The notes: a model not told the origin generated them from the letters alone. DNA of 64,000 nucleotides from [Pasteurella] aerogenes (GCA_900637275.1 LR134362.1:620001-684000), one strand, 5' to 3'. Counted from the stretch's first letter, positions 51,580 through 61,048 are shown. Made by a program: numbers and translations.

Positions 51580-52950
51580 TTATCGCCCTGAATAATATCC
51601 ACCCATTGAGCTATAAACCGCATTTTCATTTTGAATAACGCTATATTTGGCGTTTAAAATGGAAAGTTGCGAATTTTTCTCGGTATTGGCGGCAGTTAAC
51701 CAATCTTTTAATTCAGATAAACCGGCATCATAGCGGTTTTTGTAGTATTGCGTAATGCGCTGGTTGTAGTTGTACGTTTGTTGTAAATTGGTTAGGTTTT
51801 CGCGTGATTGTGTGTAAGCAAAGTAGTTTTTATCTACATCGTTTAATGCGGTTGTGATACCTTGCTCAAAATTCACTAAAGCCGTTTCATATTGTGCTTC
51901 GGAAATTTTTACATTCCATTTTACAGTATTCCAACTTAAGAACGGTAAGCTAATCGCGACAGTACCGGCGGCAAATCCGGTTTCAAATGCATTGTTTACA
52001 TGAGTACCGCTAGAGGATAAACTTCCGCCTAATGTAATGCTTGGGAACCAGCTTTTTTGCATAGCTTTCGCATCTTTAAATGCGCTGTTTAAACGGTATT
52101 GATAACCTTTTAAATCCGGGCGATTAGCAATAGTGGAAAGCGGAACGTTTAAATTTACTCCAACATTTTTTACATTAAGAATATGTGGATAATTTACATT
52201 TAATGCATCACTTGGTTTTAAGTTAAGTAAATTACGTAAGGTGCTTTCGGTTGTTTTCTTTTGTGTTTGGTAAGAGATTAACGTATTACGTGCAGTTAAT
52301 ACTGCTTGTTGAGCTTGATCAGTGCTGGCGCTGTCGGCGACCCCTTGATTTAATTTATTTTGCATGATGCGGTTAATTTGTGAGTAATAATCAATAGTTT
52401 GATTGGTTACGCTAATTGCATCGTTTAAATAAGCCAGTTGATAATAAGTAGTGACCACAGCATTAATTAAGGAAATTCGAGTCGCTTCCATATCTTGTTG
52501 TGTCGCAGCATGTGTCCATTCCGCGGCTGAGGCAGCATCGGCTAAACGACGCCATAAATCTACGGTATAGCTGACTTCTAGCGCACCGGTGTGAGAAAGG
52601 GTTGAGTTGCCGCCATCAGTAATATTTTTTCGCGCTGAAGAATTGGTACTTCCGCTAAAATTCGGCACGAGATCGGCGCCGACTAAATTGGCTTGGTATA
52701 ACGCCATATTGACAGAGATGGCCGCTTTGGCTAAATCTTTGTTATTGGCAAGAGCTTGTTCCACTAAGCGGTTAAGCTGCGGATCACGGTATAATGTCCA
52801 CCAATTTTCTTGAATATTATATTGTTGGGTCAAGTCTTGATATTGTTGGAAATCGGCTTGTGCATTATTGTACGAATCGTCAAGATTAGCACAACCAATT
52901 AAGGCAGTAGAAAATACCACGCTCAACGTTAATTTACTTAGTTTTAACAT
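51580..52950 (-). CDS. Outer-membrane efflux lipoprotein (TolC/NodT family)
   Basis: A 456-aa outer-membrane factor. The lipobox LSVVFSTALIGC gives Cys20. The mature part shows the two TolC-type repeats: NIQENWWTLYRDPQLNRLVEQALANNKDLAKAAISVNMA and, later, LSTIANRPDLKGYQYRLNSAFKDAKAMQKSWFPSITLGGSLSSSG, with long helical stretches. The start at 52950 has AAAGGA 8 nt upstream. It is the third gene after macA-macB on this strand, separated by a paired uptake-signal hairpin, and probably supplies the exit duct for that pump. Confidence 0.9.
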   Translation of the reverse strand: MLKLSKLTLSVVFSTALIGCANLDDSYNNAQADFQQYQDLTQQYNIQENWWTLYRDPQLNRLVEQALANNKDLAKAAISVNMALYQANLVGADLVPNFSGSTNSSARKNITDGGNSTLSHTGALEVSYTVDLWRRLADAASAAEWTHAATQQDMEATRISLINAVVTTYYQLAYLNDAISVTNQTIDYYSQINRIMQNKLNQGVADSASTDQAQQAVLTARNTLISYQTQKKTTESTLRNLLNLKPSDALNVNYPHILNVKNVGVNLNVPLSTIANRPDLKGYQYRLNSAFKDAKAMQKSWFPSITLGGSLSSSGTHVNNAFETGFAAGTVAISLPFLSWNTVKWNVKISEAQYETALVNFEQGITTALNDVDKNYFAYTQSRENLTNLQQTYNYNQRITQYYKNRYDAGLSELKDWLTAANTEKNSQLSILNAKYSVIQNENAVYSSMGGYYSGR

Positions 52951-52975
52951 CTTTTTTTCCTTTAAAGTCATCGGG

Positions 52976-53004
52976 AAAAGTGCGGTGATTTTGACCGCAC
53001 TTTT
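52976..53004 (-). terminator. Paired uptake-signal hairpin between macB and the outer-membrane factor gene
   Basis: AAAAGTGCGGT and ACCGCACTTTT with a 7-nt loop. On the minus strand it comes after macB and before the efflux lipoprotein gene, so it may lower expression of the latter. Confidence 0.75.
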
Positions 53005-53042
53005 AGTTGAATTTTATCAAATAAAACTATTATTACAAAACC

Positions 53043-54977
53043 TTATTCTCTCGCTAAGGCATTTATCGGATTTAATTTTGCTGCGTTTTTGGCCGGCATA
53101 TAGCCGAAAACGATACCGATTAGGGTTGAACATAATACGGCTGCAATGATAGACCAATTGGAGAAGATCATCGCAAAATCTGTCATAATGGAATTAAATA
53201 AGGTACCAAATAATAAAGCGAGTACAATTCCGGTCACTCCTCCGATCATGCAGATTAACACCGCTTCGATTAAAAATTGCTGCAAAATATTTGCCTGTCT
53301 TGCGCCAATCGCCATTCGAACGCCGATTTCTTTTGTCCGTTCCGTGACGGATACTAACATGATGTTCATTACACCAATACCACCAACCACTAATGAAATC
53401 AACGCGATACAGGAAACCAATAAACGCATGGTATTGGTGGTACTTTCAACGGTTTGCTTAATCGTGTCGGTATTCATGGTAAAAAAGTCTTTCTTACCAT
53501 GTCGAACTAACAATAAGGCGGTTAAATCTTTTTCCGCTACAGATGAGTTAATATTGTCACGTACTTTGACCGTGATCGATGAGATTTTTTGATCACCGGA
53601 AATTTTATTCATGGCGGTGGTGTAAGGAATGTAAATTTTTAGACTTGAGCTATTCATTCCCATGGTATTTGAAGTGACGGCGACACCAATAACTCTCAGC
53701 GGTTTTTTGTTTAACATTAAAATTTTGCCGATAGGATTGTCATTTTTAAATACTTCACGCAACGTATTGTCATCAATTACCGCCACGGATTCGTTATTTT
53801 TTACATCATTTGCACTAAATAATGTCCCCTGTTGTAACGTTAATCCTTTTACATTAAAAAATTGTTCGCCGACACCTTGTACTTGTGCGGTAAAGTCTTT
53901 GTTACCATACACAAGGGTGCCACTGACACTGGTATTGGGGGTTACACTTTCAATATAACTTTGACGACCGAGCATATTGGCATCACCGATAGTCAGGTTT
54001 TGCATTTTTTCCGAACGTCTGTCACCAAATCCTGTTCCGTTATAAATATCCATCGTATTTGTTCCCATCGAATTAATATTGGCGAGAATTTTTTGCTGCG
54101 ATCCGTTACCGAGCGCTACCACGCAGACGACAGACGTAATACCGATAATAATCCCCAACATGGTCAATAAAGAACGTAATTTGTGGGCAATAATGGCTTT
54201 TACCGACATATTAAAGGACTCAATGAATTGATCTTTGTAGAAATTAAAGCGACTTTTATTGACAGATGGCGAGTCGGTTTTGCTGGCAGTAAAATCCGAT
54301 TTACGTTGATCTTCAATAATTCGTCCGTCTTTAATTTCAATAATTCGATTAGCAAAATTAGCAACTTGTTGGTCATGAGTAACTAGAATAATAGTATGAC
54401 CTTCTTGATGTAATTGCTGTAAAATTTCCATCACAGTTTCGCCACTTTTACTGTCCAATGCTCCGGTTGGTTCGTCGGCTAAAATAATATCACCACCGTT
54501 CATCAAAGCTCGTGCGATACTGACCCGTTGTTGTTGTCCGCCGGATAATTGATTTGGTTTATTTTGTAACCGATCACCTAACCCCAATTTCTCTAGAAGT
54601 GAAGAGGCTCGCTGTAAGCGGGATTTTTGATCTACACCGGCATAAATCGCAGGAAGTGCTACATTTTCCACCGCACTTAACGTTGATAACAGGTTATAAC
54701 GTTGGAAAATAAAACCAAATTTTTTTTGACGTAACTCAGAAAGTTGATCTGCATCCAGATGACTGACTTCTGTCTCGGCAATTTTATAGGAACCTGATGT
54801 AGCAGTATCCAAACAGCCGATAATGTTCATTAGGGTTGATTTTCCTGAACCGGATTGTCCGATGATCGCCACAAAATCGCCTTTTTTAATTTCCAGATTA
54901 ATATCTTTTAGGATCTGAGTACGATTTTCACCTTCGCCGAAATATTTGTTAATTTGTTTAATTTCAATAATATTCAT
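53043..54977 (-). CDS. macB: MacB-type ABC export protein
   Basis: A 644-aa fusion of an N-terminal ATPase and a C-terminal membrane domain. ATPase: Walker A GQSGSGKST, signature LSGGQQQR, Walker B ILADEPTGALD, switch VTHD. Then four membrane helices with a large periplasmic domain between the first (LLTMLGIIIGITSVVCVVALG) and the last three (VSCIALISLVVGGIGVMNIMLVSVTERTKEIGVRMAIGARQ ...). MacB is a mechanotransmitter exporting macrolides, lipopeptides or toxins with MacA. It follows macA after 17 nt. Confidence 0.95.
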   Translation of the reverse strand: MNIIEIKQINKYFGEGENRTQILKDINLEIKKGDFVAIIGQSGSGKSTLMNIIGCLDTATSGSYKIAETEVSHLDADQLSELRQKKFGFIFQRYNLLSTLSAVENVALPAIYAGVDQKSRLQRASSLLEKLGLGDRLQNKPNQLSGGQQQRVSIARALMNGGDIILADEPTGALDSKSGETVMEILQQLHQEGHTIILVTHDQQVANFANRIIEIKDGRIIEDQRKSDFTASKTDSPSVNKSRFNFYKDQFIESFNMSVKAIIAHKLRSLLTMLGIIIGITSVVCVVALGNGSQQKILANINSMGTNTMDIYNGTGFGDRRSEKMQNLTIGDANMLGRQSYIESVTPNTSVSGTLVYGNKDFTAQVQGVGEQFFNVKGLTLQQGTLFSANDVKNNESVAVIDDNTLREVFKNDNPIGKILMLNKKPLRVIGVAVTSNTMGMNSSSLKIYIPYTTAMNKISGDQKISSITVKVRDNINSSVAEKDLTALLLVRHGKKDFFTMNTDTIKQTVESTTNTMRLLVSCIALISLVVGGIGVMNIMLVSVTERTKEIGVRMAIGARQANILQQFLIEAVLICMIGGVTGIVLALLFGTLFNSIMTDFAMIFSNWSIIAAVLCSTLIGIVFGYMPAKNAAKLNPINALARE

Positions 54978-54994
54978 CTTAAACCAACCGCACT

Positions 54995-56158
54995 TTAGAA
55001 CATTTTCGGACCACGAACAGTACCAACAGTTTCACCGGCTGCAACTTGGGATGAAACGACTTTTTCGCCCTCGTTTAAGCCGGATAATATTTGAGTATTC
55101 ATATCATCATTTAAACCGATTTGAACCTCACGTTGTTCCACTTGATTAGCCGTCGTTAATACATTCACAAACACTTTATTATTTTGTTTTTTTAATGTCA
55201 TTGTTGGAATTAATAAAGTGTTTTTTACATCAGCAATAGTAATCGTGTTTTGAGTTGTCATGCCGATACGTAAATTATTATCCGGATTTTCAACCACAAC
55301 ATTAGCATAGTAATAAACCGCATTAGTATCAGATACACTTTCTGTGTATTCATTATCCGTTAATGTGGTCATAGCCGGATCTACAGAATCGATTGTGGCT
55401 CGGTAAATTTTATCTGGATCGGAAAGCGTTGAAAATTTAACCTCCATTCCAGCAGTGACTTTAGTAATATCACCCTCTGAAATTTCCGGTTTTATAAGAA
55501 CCTTACTTAAATCCGCTACTTGTACGATTGTTGGTGTGGTTTGGTTTGCATTGACAGTTTGTCCTTCGGAAACTGGAATAGAGATGATAGTGGCATCAAT
55601 CGGTGCAACAATTTTTGTATATCCTAAATTGGTTTTAGCATCGTTGACTTCAATTTCAGCTTGCTTAATTGAGGCATCAATTTCTTCAATCGCGGCTTCG
55701 GCTGTTGCCAAAGTATCTTTGGCACTCTCAAATTCGTCTAAACTAACTGATTTTTTGGCATAAAGTTTGGCTAAACGATCGTAAGAGGACTTGGCAACAC
55801 TATAAGCAACTTTTTTCGCTTTTAATTGCGCCTGATAAGAGGCTAATTTGGCTGTCGCTGTGTCCAATGTATTTTGTTGAGTAGAGGAGTCAATTTGAGC
55901 AATTAAATCACCTGTTTTGACTTTTTGTCCAAGAGTCACATAAATCTTTTCGATTTTACCCGAAACTTGAGCCCCAACTTCCACTCGGTTATAAGCCCGA
56001 ATGGTACCGGTTGCTATAACCGTTTTTTGTAAATTTCCACGCTGAACGGTTTCAGTTAAATAAGTAATGGTTTTATCATTTTTATTTCCGTAATAAAAGT
56101 AACCTGCAGCTAGTGCAACAATAACAATGAAAAGTAAAAAAAAGCGTTTTTTAGTCAT
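54995..56158 (-). CDS. macA: MacA-type periplasmic adaptor protein
   Basis: A 387-aa membrane-fusion protein. An N-terminal membrane anchor (FFLLFIVIVALAAGYFYYG), the biotinyl-lipoyl-like piece GTIRAYNRVEVGAQVSGKIEKIYVTLGQKVKTGDLIAQID, a long alpha-helical hairpin (~95-180), the second lipoyl half (LGYTKIVAPIDATIISIPVSEGQTVNANQTTPTIVQVAD) and a beta-barrel. It links MacB to an outer-membrane duct. The promoter region carries a PmrA/QseB-type direct repeat and a separate palindrome. Confidence 0.95.
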   Translation of the reverse strand: MTKKRFFLLFIVIVALAAGYFYYGNKNDKTITYLTETVQRGNLQKTVIATGTIRAYNRVEVGAQVSGKIEKIYVTLGQKVKTGDLIAQIDSSTQQNTLDTATAKLASYQAQLKAKKVAYSVAKSSYDRLAKLYAKKSVSLDEFESAKDTLATAEAAIEEIDASIKQAEIEVNDAKTNLGYTKIVAPIDATIISIPVSEGQTVNANQTTPTIVQVADLSKVLIKPEISEGDITKVTAGMEVKFSTLSDPDKIYRATIDSVDPAMTTLTDNEYTESVSDTNAVYYYANVVVENPDNNLRIGMTTQNTITIADVKNTLLIPTMTLKKQNNKVFVNVLTTANQVEQREVQIGLNDDMNTQILSGLNEGEKVVSSQVAAGETVGTVRGPKMF

Positions 56159-56197
56159 AGAATCCTCAGTTTTATGCTTAAATGTTATGTGCTGACT

Positions 56198-56230
56198 AGT
56201 ATAAAAATGAAATCTTAAGAAAATCTTAAT
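56198..56230 (-). promoter_or_regulatory. macA promoter with PmrA/QseB-type direct repeat
   Basis: On the minus strand ATTAAG-ATTTT-CTTAAG (56230-56214) is two TTAAG half-sites 11 bp apart, close to the PmrA/BasR/QseB consensus. A TATACT -10 (56203-56198) lies 10 bp downstream and no good -35 exists, so the repeat occupies the -35 position as expected for activation. Confidence 0.6.
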
Positions 56231-56242
56231 ATTAATGTAATG

Positions 56243-56260
56243 AATGAACGTTCGTTCATT
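56243..56260. promoter_or_regulatory. 18-bp palindrome upstream of macA (TetR-type operator candidate)
   Basis: AATGAACG-TT-CGTTCATT is a perfect 8-bp inverted repeat with a 2-bp spacer. Short, tight palindromes of this form with GAACG cores are typical of TetR-family operators. No TetR gene is adjacent. Confidence 0.55.
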
Positions 56261-56320
56261 TTATCATCTCATCTAAGAAGAACAAGACATTCTTTAAAAA
56301 ATGTAAAAATTAACCGCACT

Positions 56321-56349
56321 TTGTATTCTCTTTATAAACATTGTAGAAT
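56321..56349 (+). promoter_or_regulatory. glnS promoter
   Basis: -35 TTGTAT (56321-56326), 17-bp spacer, -10 TAGAAT (56344-56349). The -35 overlaps an uptake signal. Confidence 0.6.
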
Positions 56350-56392
56350 AGCCCAATTATGCTGAAAAAGAATTTACTCAAATGAGGTTAAT

Positions 56393-58054
56393 ATGAACCA
56401 TACTGAAGAAAATACAGAACATCGTCCGACAAATTTTATTCGTCAAATTATTGATGAGGATTTGGCTTGCGGTAAACACCAAAATGTTTATACCCGTTTT
56501 CCACCTGAACCTAATGGCTATTTGCATATCGGTCATGCTAAATCGATTTGTTTAAATTTCGGTATCGCTCAGGATTACAATGGGTTATGTAATTTACGCT
56601 TTGATGATACTAACCCGGTGAAAGAAGATGTGGAATATGTGGATTCGATTAAGCAAGATGTGGAATGGTTAGGATTTCATTGGCAAGGTCAACCTCGTTA
56701 TGCCTCCGATTATTTTGATCAATTGTATGGGTATGCTATTGAATTGATTGAAAAAGGATTAGCATATGTTGATGAATTATCAGCAGAAGAGATGCGCGAA
56801 TATCGTGGAACATTAACTGAGCCGGGCAAAAACAGCCCATATCGTGATCGCAGTGTCGAAGAAAATTTAGTTTTATTTGAAAAAATGAAAAATGGCGAAT
56901 TTGCAGAAGGTAAGGCAAGTTTGCGTGCAAAAATTGATATGGCTTCACCTTTTATGGTGATGCGTGATCCGGTACTTTATCGAATTAAATTTGCCAGCCA
57001 CCATCAAACCGGTGATAAATGGTGCATTTATCCGATGTATGACTTTACCCATTGTATTTCTGATGCGATTGAGCGAATTACACATTCTTTGTGTACATTG
57101 GAGTTCCAAGATAACCGTCGTTTGTATGATTGGGTATTGGAACATATTTCAATTGAGCGCCCGTTGCCACATCAATACGAATTTTCTCGTTTAAATTTGG
57201 AATATACGTTAACCTCAAAACGTAAGTTATTAAAACTGGTCAATGATGGGATTGTGGACGGTTGGAATGACCCTCGTATGCCGACTATTTCCGGTTTGCG
57301 CCGTCGTGGCTATACACCGGAATCACTGCGTGAATTTTGTCGCCGCATTGGTGTGACCAAACAAGATAATGTTGTGGAATATAGTGCGTTAGAGAGTTGT
57401 ATTCGTGACGATTTAAACGTGAATGCACCTCGTGCAATGGCGGTGATTAATCCGTTACGTGTCGTGATTGAAAATTTTAATGGGACAGAAATTCTGACCG
57501 CACCAAATCATCCAAATAGAGAGGAATTAGGAACCCGAGAATTGCCTTTCACTAAGGAATTATATATCGATAAGGCTGATTTCCGTGAGGAAGCGAATAA
57601 ACAATATAAACGTTTGGTATTAGGTAAAGAAGTGCGCTTGCGTAATGCTTACGTAATCAAAGCGGAACGAGTGGAAAAAGACGCTGAAGGGAATGTTACT
57701 ACGGTTTATTGTACTTACGATCCTGAAACCTTAGGTAAAAATCCGGCAGATGGGCGTAAGGTTAAAGGTGTTATTCAATGGGTTTCAGCAACCGACAATT
57801 TAGCTGCGGAATTTCGTATTTATGATCGTTTGTTTACTGTTGCTAATCCAAGTGCAGCAGAAGATATTAACGATATATTAAATCCAAATTCACTTGTCGT
57901 TAAACATGGTGTAGTAGAAAAAAGTTTAGCGAATGCACAAGCGGAAAAAGCCTACCAATTTGAACGCGAAGGCTATTATTGTGCCGATAGCAAAGACAGC
58001 CGCCCAGAACAGTTGGTATTTAACTTAACCGTCAGCTTGAAGGAAGGGTTTTAA
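56393..58054 (+). CDS. glnS: Glutaminyl-tRNA synthetase
   Basis: A 553-aa class I synthetase. HIGH motif in FPPEPNGYLHIGHAKS; the KMSKS-type motif reads LTSKRKL. Other marks are LRFDDTNPVKEDVEYV and GNEY-like tRNA-binding regions. Length as in E. coli. Single gene with its own promoter and terminator. Confidence 0.97.
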   Translation: MNHTEENTEHRPTNFIRQIIDEDLACGKHQNVYTRFPPEPNGYLHIGHAKSICLNFGIAQDYNGLCNLRFDDTNPVKEDVEYVDSIKQDVEWLGFHWQGQPRYASDYFDQLYGYAIELIEKGLAYVDELSAEEMREYRGTLTEPGKNSPYRDRSVEENLVLFEKMKNGEFAEGKASLRAKIDMASPFMVMRDPVLYRIKFASHHQTGDKWCIYPMYDFTHCISDAIERITHSLCTLEFQDNRRLYDWVLEHISIERPLPHQYEFSRLNLEYTLTSKRKLLKLVNDGIVDGWNDPRMPTISGLRRRGYTPESLREFCRRIGVTKQDNVVEYSALESCIRDDLNVNAPRAMAVINPLRVVIENFNGTEILTAPNHPNREELGTRELPFTKELYIDKADFREEANKQYKRLVLGKEVRLRNAYVIKAERVEKDAEGNVTTVYCTYDPETLGKNPADGRKVKGVIQWVSATDNLAAEFRIYDRLFTVANPSAAEDINDILNPNSLVVKHGVVEKSLANAQAEKAYQFEREGYYCADSKDSRPEQLVFNLTVSLKEGF

Positions 58055-58082
58055 TTACGTTTAAGCAAAGAAAATAAGCTAA

Positions 58083-58109
58083 AAAAGCGGGTCAATTTGA
58101 TCCGCTTTT
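58083..58109 (+). terminator. Terminator after glnS
   Basis: AAAAGCGGGTCAA pairs with TTGATCCGCTTTT (one G-U), minimal loop, then TG. Confidence 0.8.
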
Positions 58110-58216
58110 GTACATTTCAGTCTTTTTAATGACCAATCATATACTATCCTCAGTTTGTTGCTAAAAGAGAATATGCTAAAATTCTAAAAATTTTGACCGC
58201 ACTTTAGGAAATCACT

Positions 58217-59143
58217 ATGTCAGATCTTACGCCACACAGTCGTCATCCGTATTTGGATTCGGTTAAGCATATTGTCGCTATTGGCGGTGGGCATGGCTTG
58301 GGGCGAGTGATGTCGGCGTTAAGTTTTATGAAGGAACGTTTGACTGGTATTGTGACGACGACAGATAATGGCGGTTCAACTGGGCGAATTCGGATGCAGC
58401 AAGGTGGGATTGCTTGGGGAGATTTACGTAATTGTTTAAATCAAATCATTACGGAACCGAGTACTGCATCGGCGCTGTTTGAATATCGCTTTAGCGGGCA
58501 AGGGGAGTTAGCGGGGCATAATTTGGGCAATTTAATGTTGACCGCTTTGGGCAATTTATATGTTCGTCCGACGGAGGCGGTGAACCTCATTCGCGAATTA
58601 TTGCACGTTAAATCCTTTATTATCCCTATGTCGGAATCTTCGGTGCATTTGGCGGCAAGTTTGCCTTCCGGCGAAAGTATTGTGGGTGAAGTTGGGATTG
58701 ATAATCTAGATGTGCTGCCGAAATCTGTATTTTTAGTACCGCTAGTGAGTGCGACACCAGAAGCGGTTGAGGCGTTAAATAATGCGGAGGTGATTTTATT
58801 CGGTCCGGGCAGTTTTTTAACCAGTATTATGCCGCCTTTGCTGCTGCCTGAAATTGTGCAAAGTTTGCAACAAAGTTCGGCGAAGAAAATTTTTATCGAT
58901 AATTTAGGCGTGGAACATAGTCCGGTAGCGGCGTTGTCCTTAAGCGAACGCATTGATTGGATTCATGATGTTATTGGAAAAAAAATCATTGATGGCGCGA
59001 TTATTCCTATAAACTCGCCAGAAAAAGACCGCACTTTTAATTGCAAAATTATGGCGCGTCGCTTGAATGCGGATGATGTCAGTTATCGTCATGATCGCAC
59101 GTTATTATGCAAAGCCATTGATGATATGTTAAGCGAATTGTAA
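58217..59143 (+). CDS. YvcK/YbhK-family gluconeogenesis factor (CofD-like)
   Basis: A 308-aa protein of the UPF0052/CofD-like family. Signature segments are IVAIGGGHGLGRVMSALSF, GIVTTTDNGGSTGRIR, GDLRNCL, GHNLGNLMLTAL and VILFGPGSFLTSIMPPLLLPEI. In Bacillus the homologue binds UDP-sugars and affects growth on gluconeogenic carbon and cell shape; the role in gamma-proteobacteria is unclear. Often near moaA, as here. Confidence 0.9.
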   Translation: MSDLTPHSRHPYLDSVKHIVAIGGGHGLGRVMSALSFMKERLTGIVTTTDNGGSTGRIRMQQGGIAWGDLRNCLNQIITEPSTASALFEYRFSGQGELAGHNLGNLMLTALGNLYVRPTEAVNLIRELLHVKSFIIPMSESSVHLAASLPSGESIVGEVGIDNLDVLPKSVFLVPLVSATPEAVEALNNAEVILFGPGSFLTSIMPPLLLPEIVQSLQQSSAKKIFIDNLGVEHSPVAALSLSERIDWIHDVIGKKIIDGAIIPINSPEKDRTFNCKIMARRLNADDVSYRHDRTLLCKAIDDMLSEL

Positions 59144-59384
59144 TGTGTTTCGTTGTTTCTTACTGCTTAAAATGATGGTCAATTTTGACCGCACTTTTAT
59201 ATAACCTTTCCCGTCAGAGTATTTCATATTCATCACTTAAGATTGATTTTGTTTAAAATATCGCTATATACTTTTTTATATAATTGAAAATTAAAGAAAA
59301 AAATGTCTATTTTGTTAAATAGATCAAATTTTAGGTATATCTTTAACGAAATTAATCATTTACAATAGACAAGAATTTATCGCA

Positions 59385-59513
59385 TAACTCCGAGCTTGTT
59401 TTACCTAAGTTTGCCAAAATAAGGTAGCAATGCCAGCGACAACCTCAGTATGAATGTCGCTCAGGGATATTACTGGAAACGGTTTATCCTCTCGTGTTTT
59501 AGAAAGGTGTCCC
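59385..59513 (+). ncRNA. Molybdenum-cofactor (Moco) riboswitch in the moaA leader
   Basis: The leader folds into several stems: TACCT/AGGTA (59409-59443), a 6-bp GCGACA/TGTCGC stem (59436-59460), and a conserved 3' part CCTCTCGTGTTTTAGAAAGG just before the start codon. The last piece lines up with the E. coli moaA leader (CCTCCCGTATCTGGAAAGG). Known Moco RNAs upstream of moaA reduce expression when cofactor is sufficient. The GAAAGG may double as the ribosome site, so control is probably at translation initiation. Confidence 0.82.
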
Positions 59514-60530
59514 ATGCAACAAACTATACCCATTAAAAACGTTGGGCAGACTCGCTTAATTGATGAGTTCCAACGCCAATATTATTATCTGCGTTTATCC
59601 ATTACGGATATGTGCAATTTCCGTTGTAATTATTGCTTGCCGAATGGTTATCAACCGGAAGCGAATAAGCCGAGTTTTTTAACCTTGGCGGAAATTCGTC
59701 GTCTTGCCATGGCGTTTGCTGATTTAGGTACGGAAAAAATTCGCGTAACCGGCGGGGAGCCGACCTTACGCAAGGATTTTTTGCCGATTGTTGAAACGCT
59801 GGCGCAAATTCCACAACTCAAAACCCTCGCTTTGACTACCAATGGTTATCGTATGGCAAAGGATGTAGCTGCTTGGAAAGCGGCAGGCATTACTTCAATT
59901 AATGTCAGTGTGGATAGCCTTGATCCCAAAATGTTTCATCGAATTACCGGTGTGGATAAATTTGATGAAGTGATGCGTGGGATTGCTCGTGCTTTTGAAT
60001 GCGGTTATCAGAAAGTGAAAGTGAATTCTGTTTTGATGAAACGCTTGAATGATCAAGATTTTGCACAATTTTTGGCTTGGATCAAAGATAAACCGATCCA
60101 AATGCGCTTTATCGAATTGATGCAAACTGGCGAGATGGATCACTTTTTCGCACAACATCATTTATCCGGTCAAGTATTAGCGCAACAATTGTTACGTGAT
60201 GGTTGGCAATTGCAAGCCAAAGGACGGAGCGATGGTCCGGCGAAAGTCTTTCGCCATCCAGATTATCTTGGCGAAATTGGGTTGATTATGCCTTATGAGA
60301 AAAACTTTTGCACCAGTTGCAATCGCTTGCGAGTATCCGCGAAAGGAAAATTACATTTATGCTTATTTGGTGAAGAAGGCATTGAATTGCGCGATTTGTT
60401 ACAATCTGATGAGCAAATTATCCAATTGCAAGCTCGTTTATTCAGCGCGTTACAGGGTAAACGCGAACATCATTTTTTACATCAAGGTGATAGCGGAGTG
60501 CGTAATCATCTTGCCAGTATCGGCGGTTAA
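59514..60530 (+). CDS. moaA: GTP 3',8-cyclase MoaA (Moco step 1)
   Basis: A 338-aa radical SAM enzyme. N-terminal [4Fe-4S] ligands in DMCNFRCNYCLP, SAM-binding VTGGEPTLRKDF, second cluster ligands in NFCTSCNRLRVSAKGKLHLCLFG, and the C-terminal Gly-Gly required for activity. Start at 59514 has AAAGG 10 nt upstream within the riboswitch; the open frame extends to 59454 but is leader RNA. First gene of moaA-moaC-moaD-moaE; moaB is absent, as is common. Confidence 0.96.
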   Translation: MQQTIPIKNVGQTRLIDEFQRQYYYLRLSITDMCNFRCNYCLPNGYQPEANKPSFLTLAEIRRLAMAFADLGTEKIRVTGGEPTLRKDFLPIVETLAQIPQLKTLALTTNGYRMAKDVAAWKAAGITSINVSVDSLDPKMFHRITGVDKFDEVMRGIARAFECGYQKVKVNSVLMKRLNDQDFAQFLAWIKDKPIQMRFIELMQTGEMDHFFAQHHLSGQVLAQQLLRDGWQLQAKGRSDGPAKVFRHPDYLGEIGLIMPYEKNFCTSCNRLRVSAKGKLHLCLFGEEGIELRDLLQSDEQIIQLQARLFSALQGKREHHFLHQGDSGVRNHLASIGG

Positions 60531-60553
60531 TTTTACTGGAGGCTAGATTTTAT

Positions 60554-61030
60554 ATGACAGGTCTTACACATATTAATAATAACGGTGAAGCCAATATGGT
60601 GGACGTTTCGGACAAGCAAGAAACGGTACGTATTGCCAGAGCAGAGGCGTTTGTCACCATGTCGGCAGAAACCCTAGCAATGATTATGTCCGGGCAGCAT
60701 CATAAAGGTGATGTTTTCGCGACTGCGCGCATTGCTGGTATTCAAGCGGCGAAACGTACATGGGAGCTGATTCCGTTGTGTCATCCGTTGCTGTTGTCGA
60801 AAGTGGAGGTGCAATTAACCGCTTTGCCAGAACGCAATCAGGTGCGTATTGAAAGTTTATGTAAATTAACCGGTAAAACGGGTGTAGAAATGGAAGCGTT
60901 AACTGCCGCTAGCGTTGCTGCTTTGACGATTTATGATATGTGTAAAGCGGTGCAAAAAGATATGGTTATCGAACAAGTTCGTTTATTAGAAAAGAGCGGT
61001 GGAAAATCCGGCCATTTTATGGCGGCGTAA
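60554..61030 (+). CDS. moaC: Cyclic pyranopterin monophosphate synthase MoaC
   Basis: A 158-aa enzyme completing step 1 of Moco synthesis with MoaA. Marks are MVDVSDKQETVRIARAEAFVTM, GDVFATARIAGIQAAKRTWELIPLCHPL and TGKTGVEMEALTAASVAALTIYDMCKA. ACTGGAGG precedes the coding region; an alternative Met at residue 15 is possible. Confidence 0.96.
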   Translation: MTGLTHINNNGEANMVDVSDKQETVRIARAEAFVTMSAETLAMIMSGQHHKGDVFATARIAGIQAAKRTWELIPLCHPLLLSKVEVQLTALPERNQVRIESLCKLTGKTGVEMEALTAASVAALTIYDMCKAVQKDMVIEQVRLLEKSGGKSGHFMAA

Positions 61031-61048
61031 AAAAATAAAGGAAAAACT

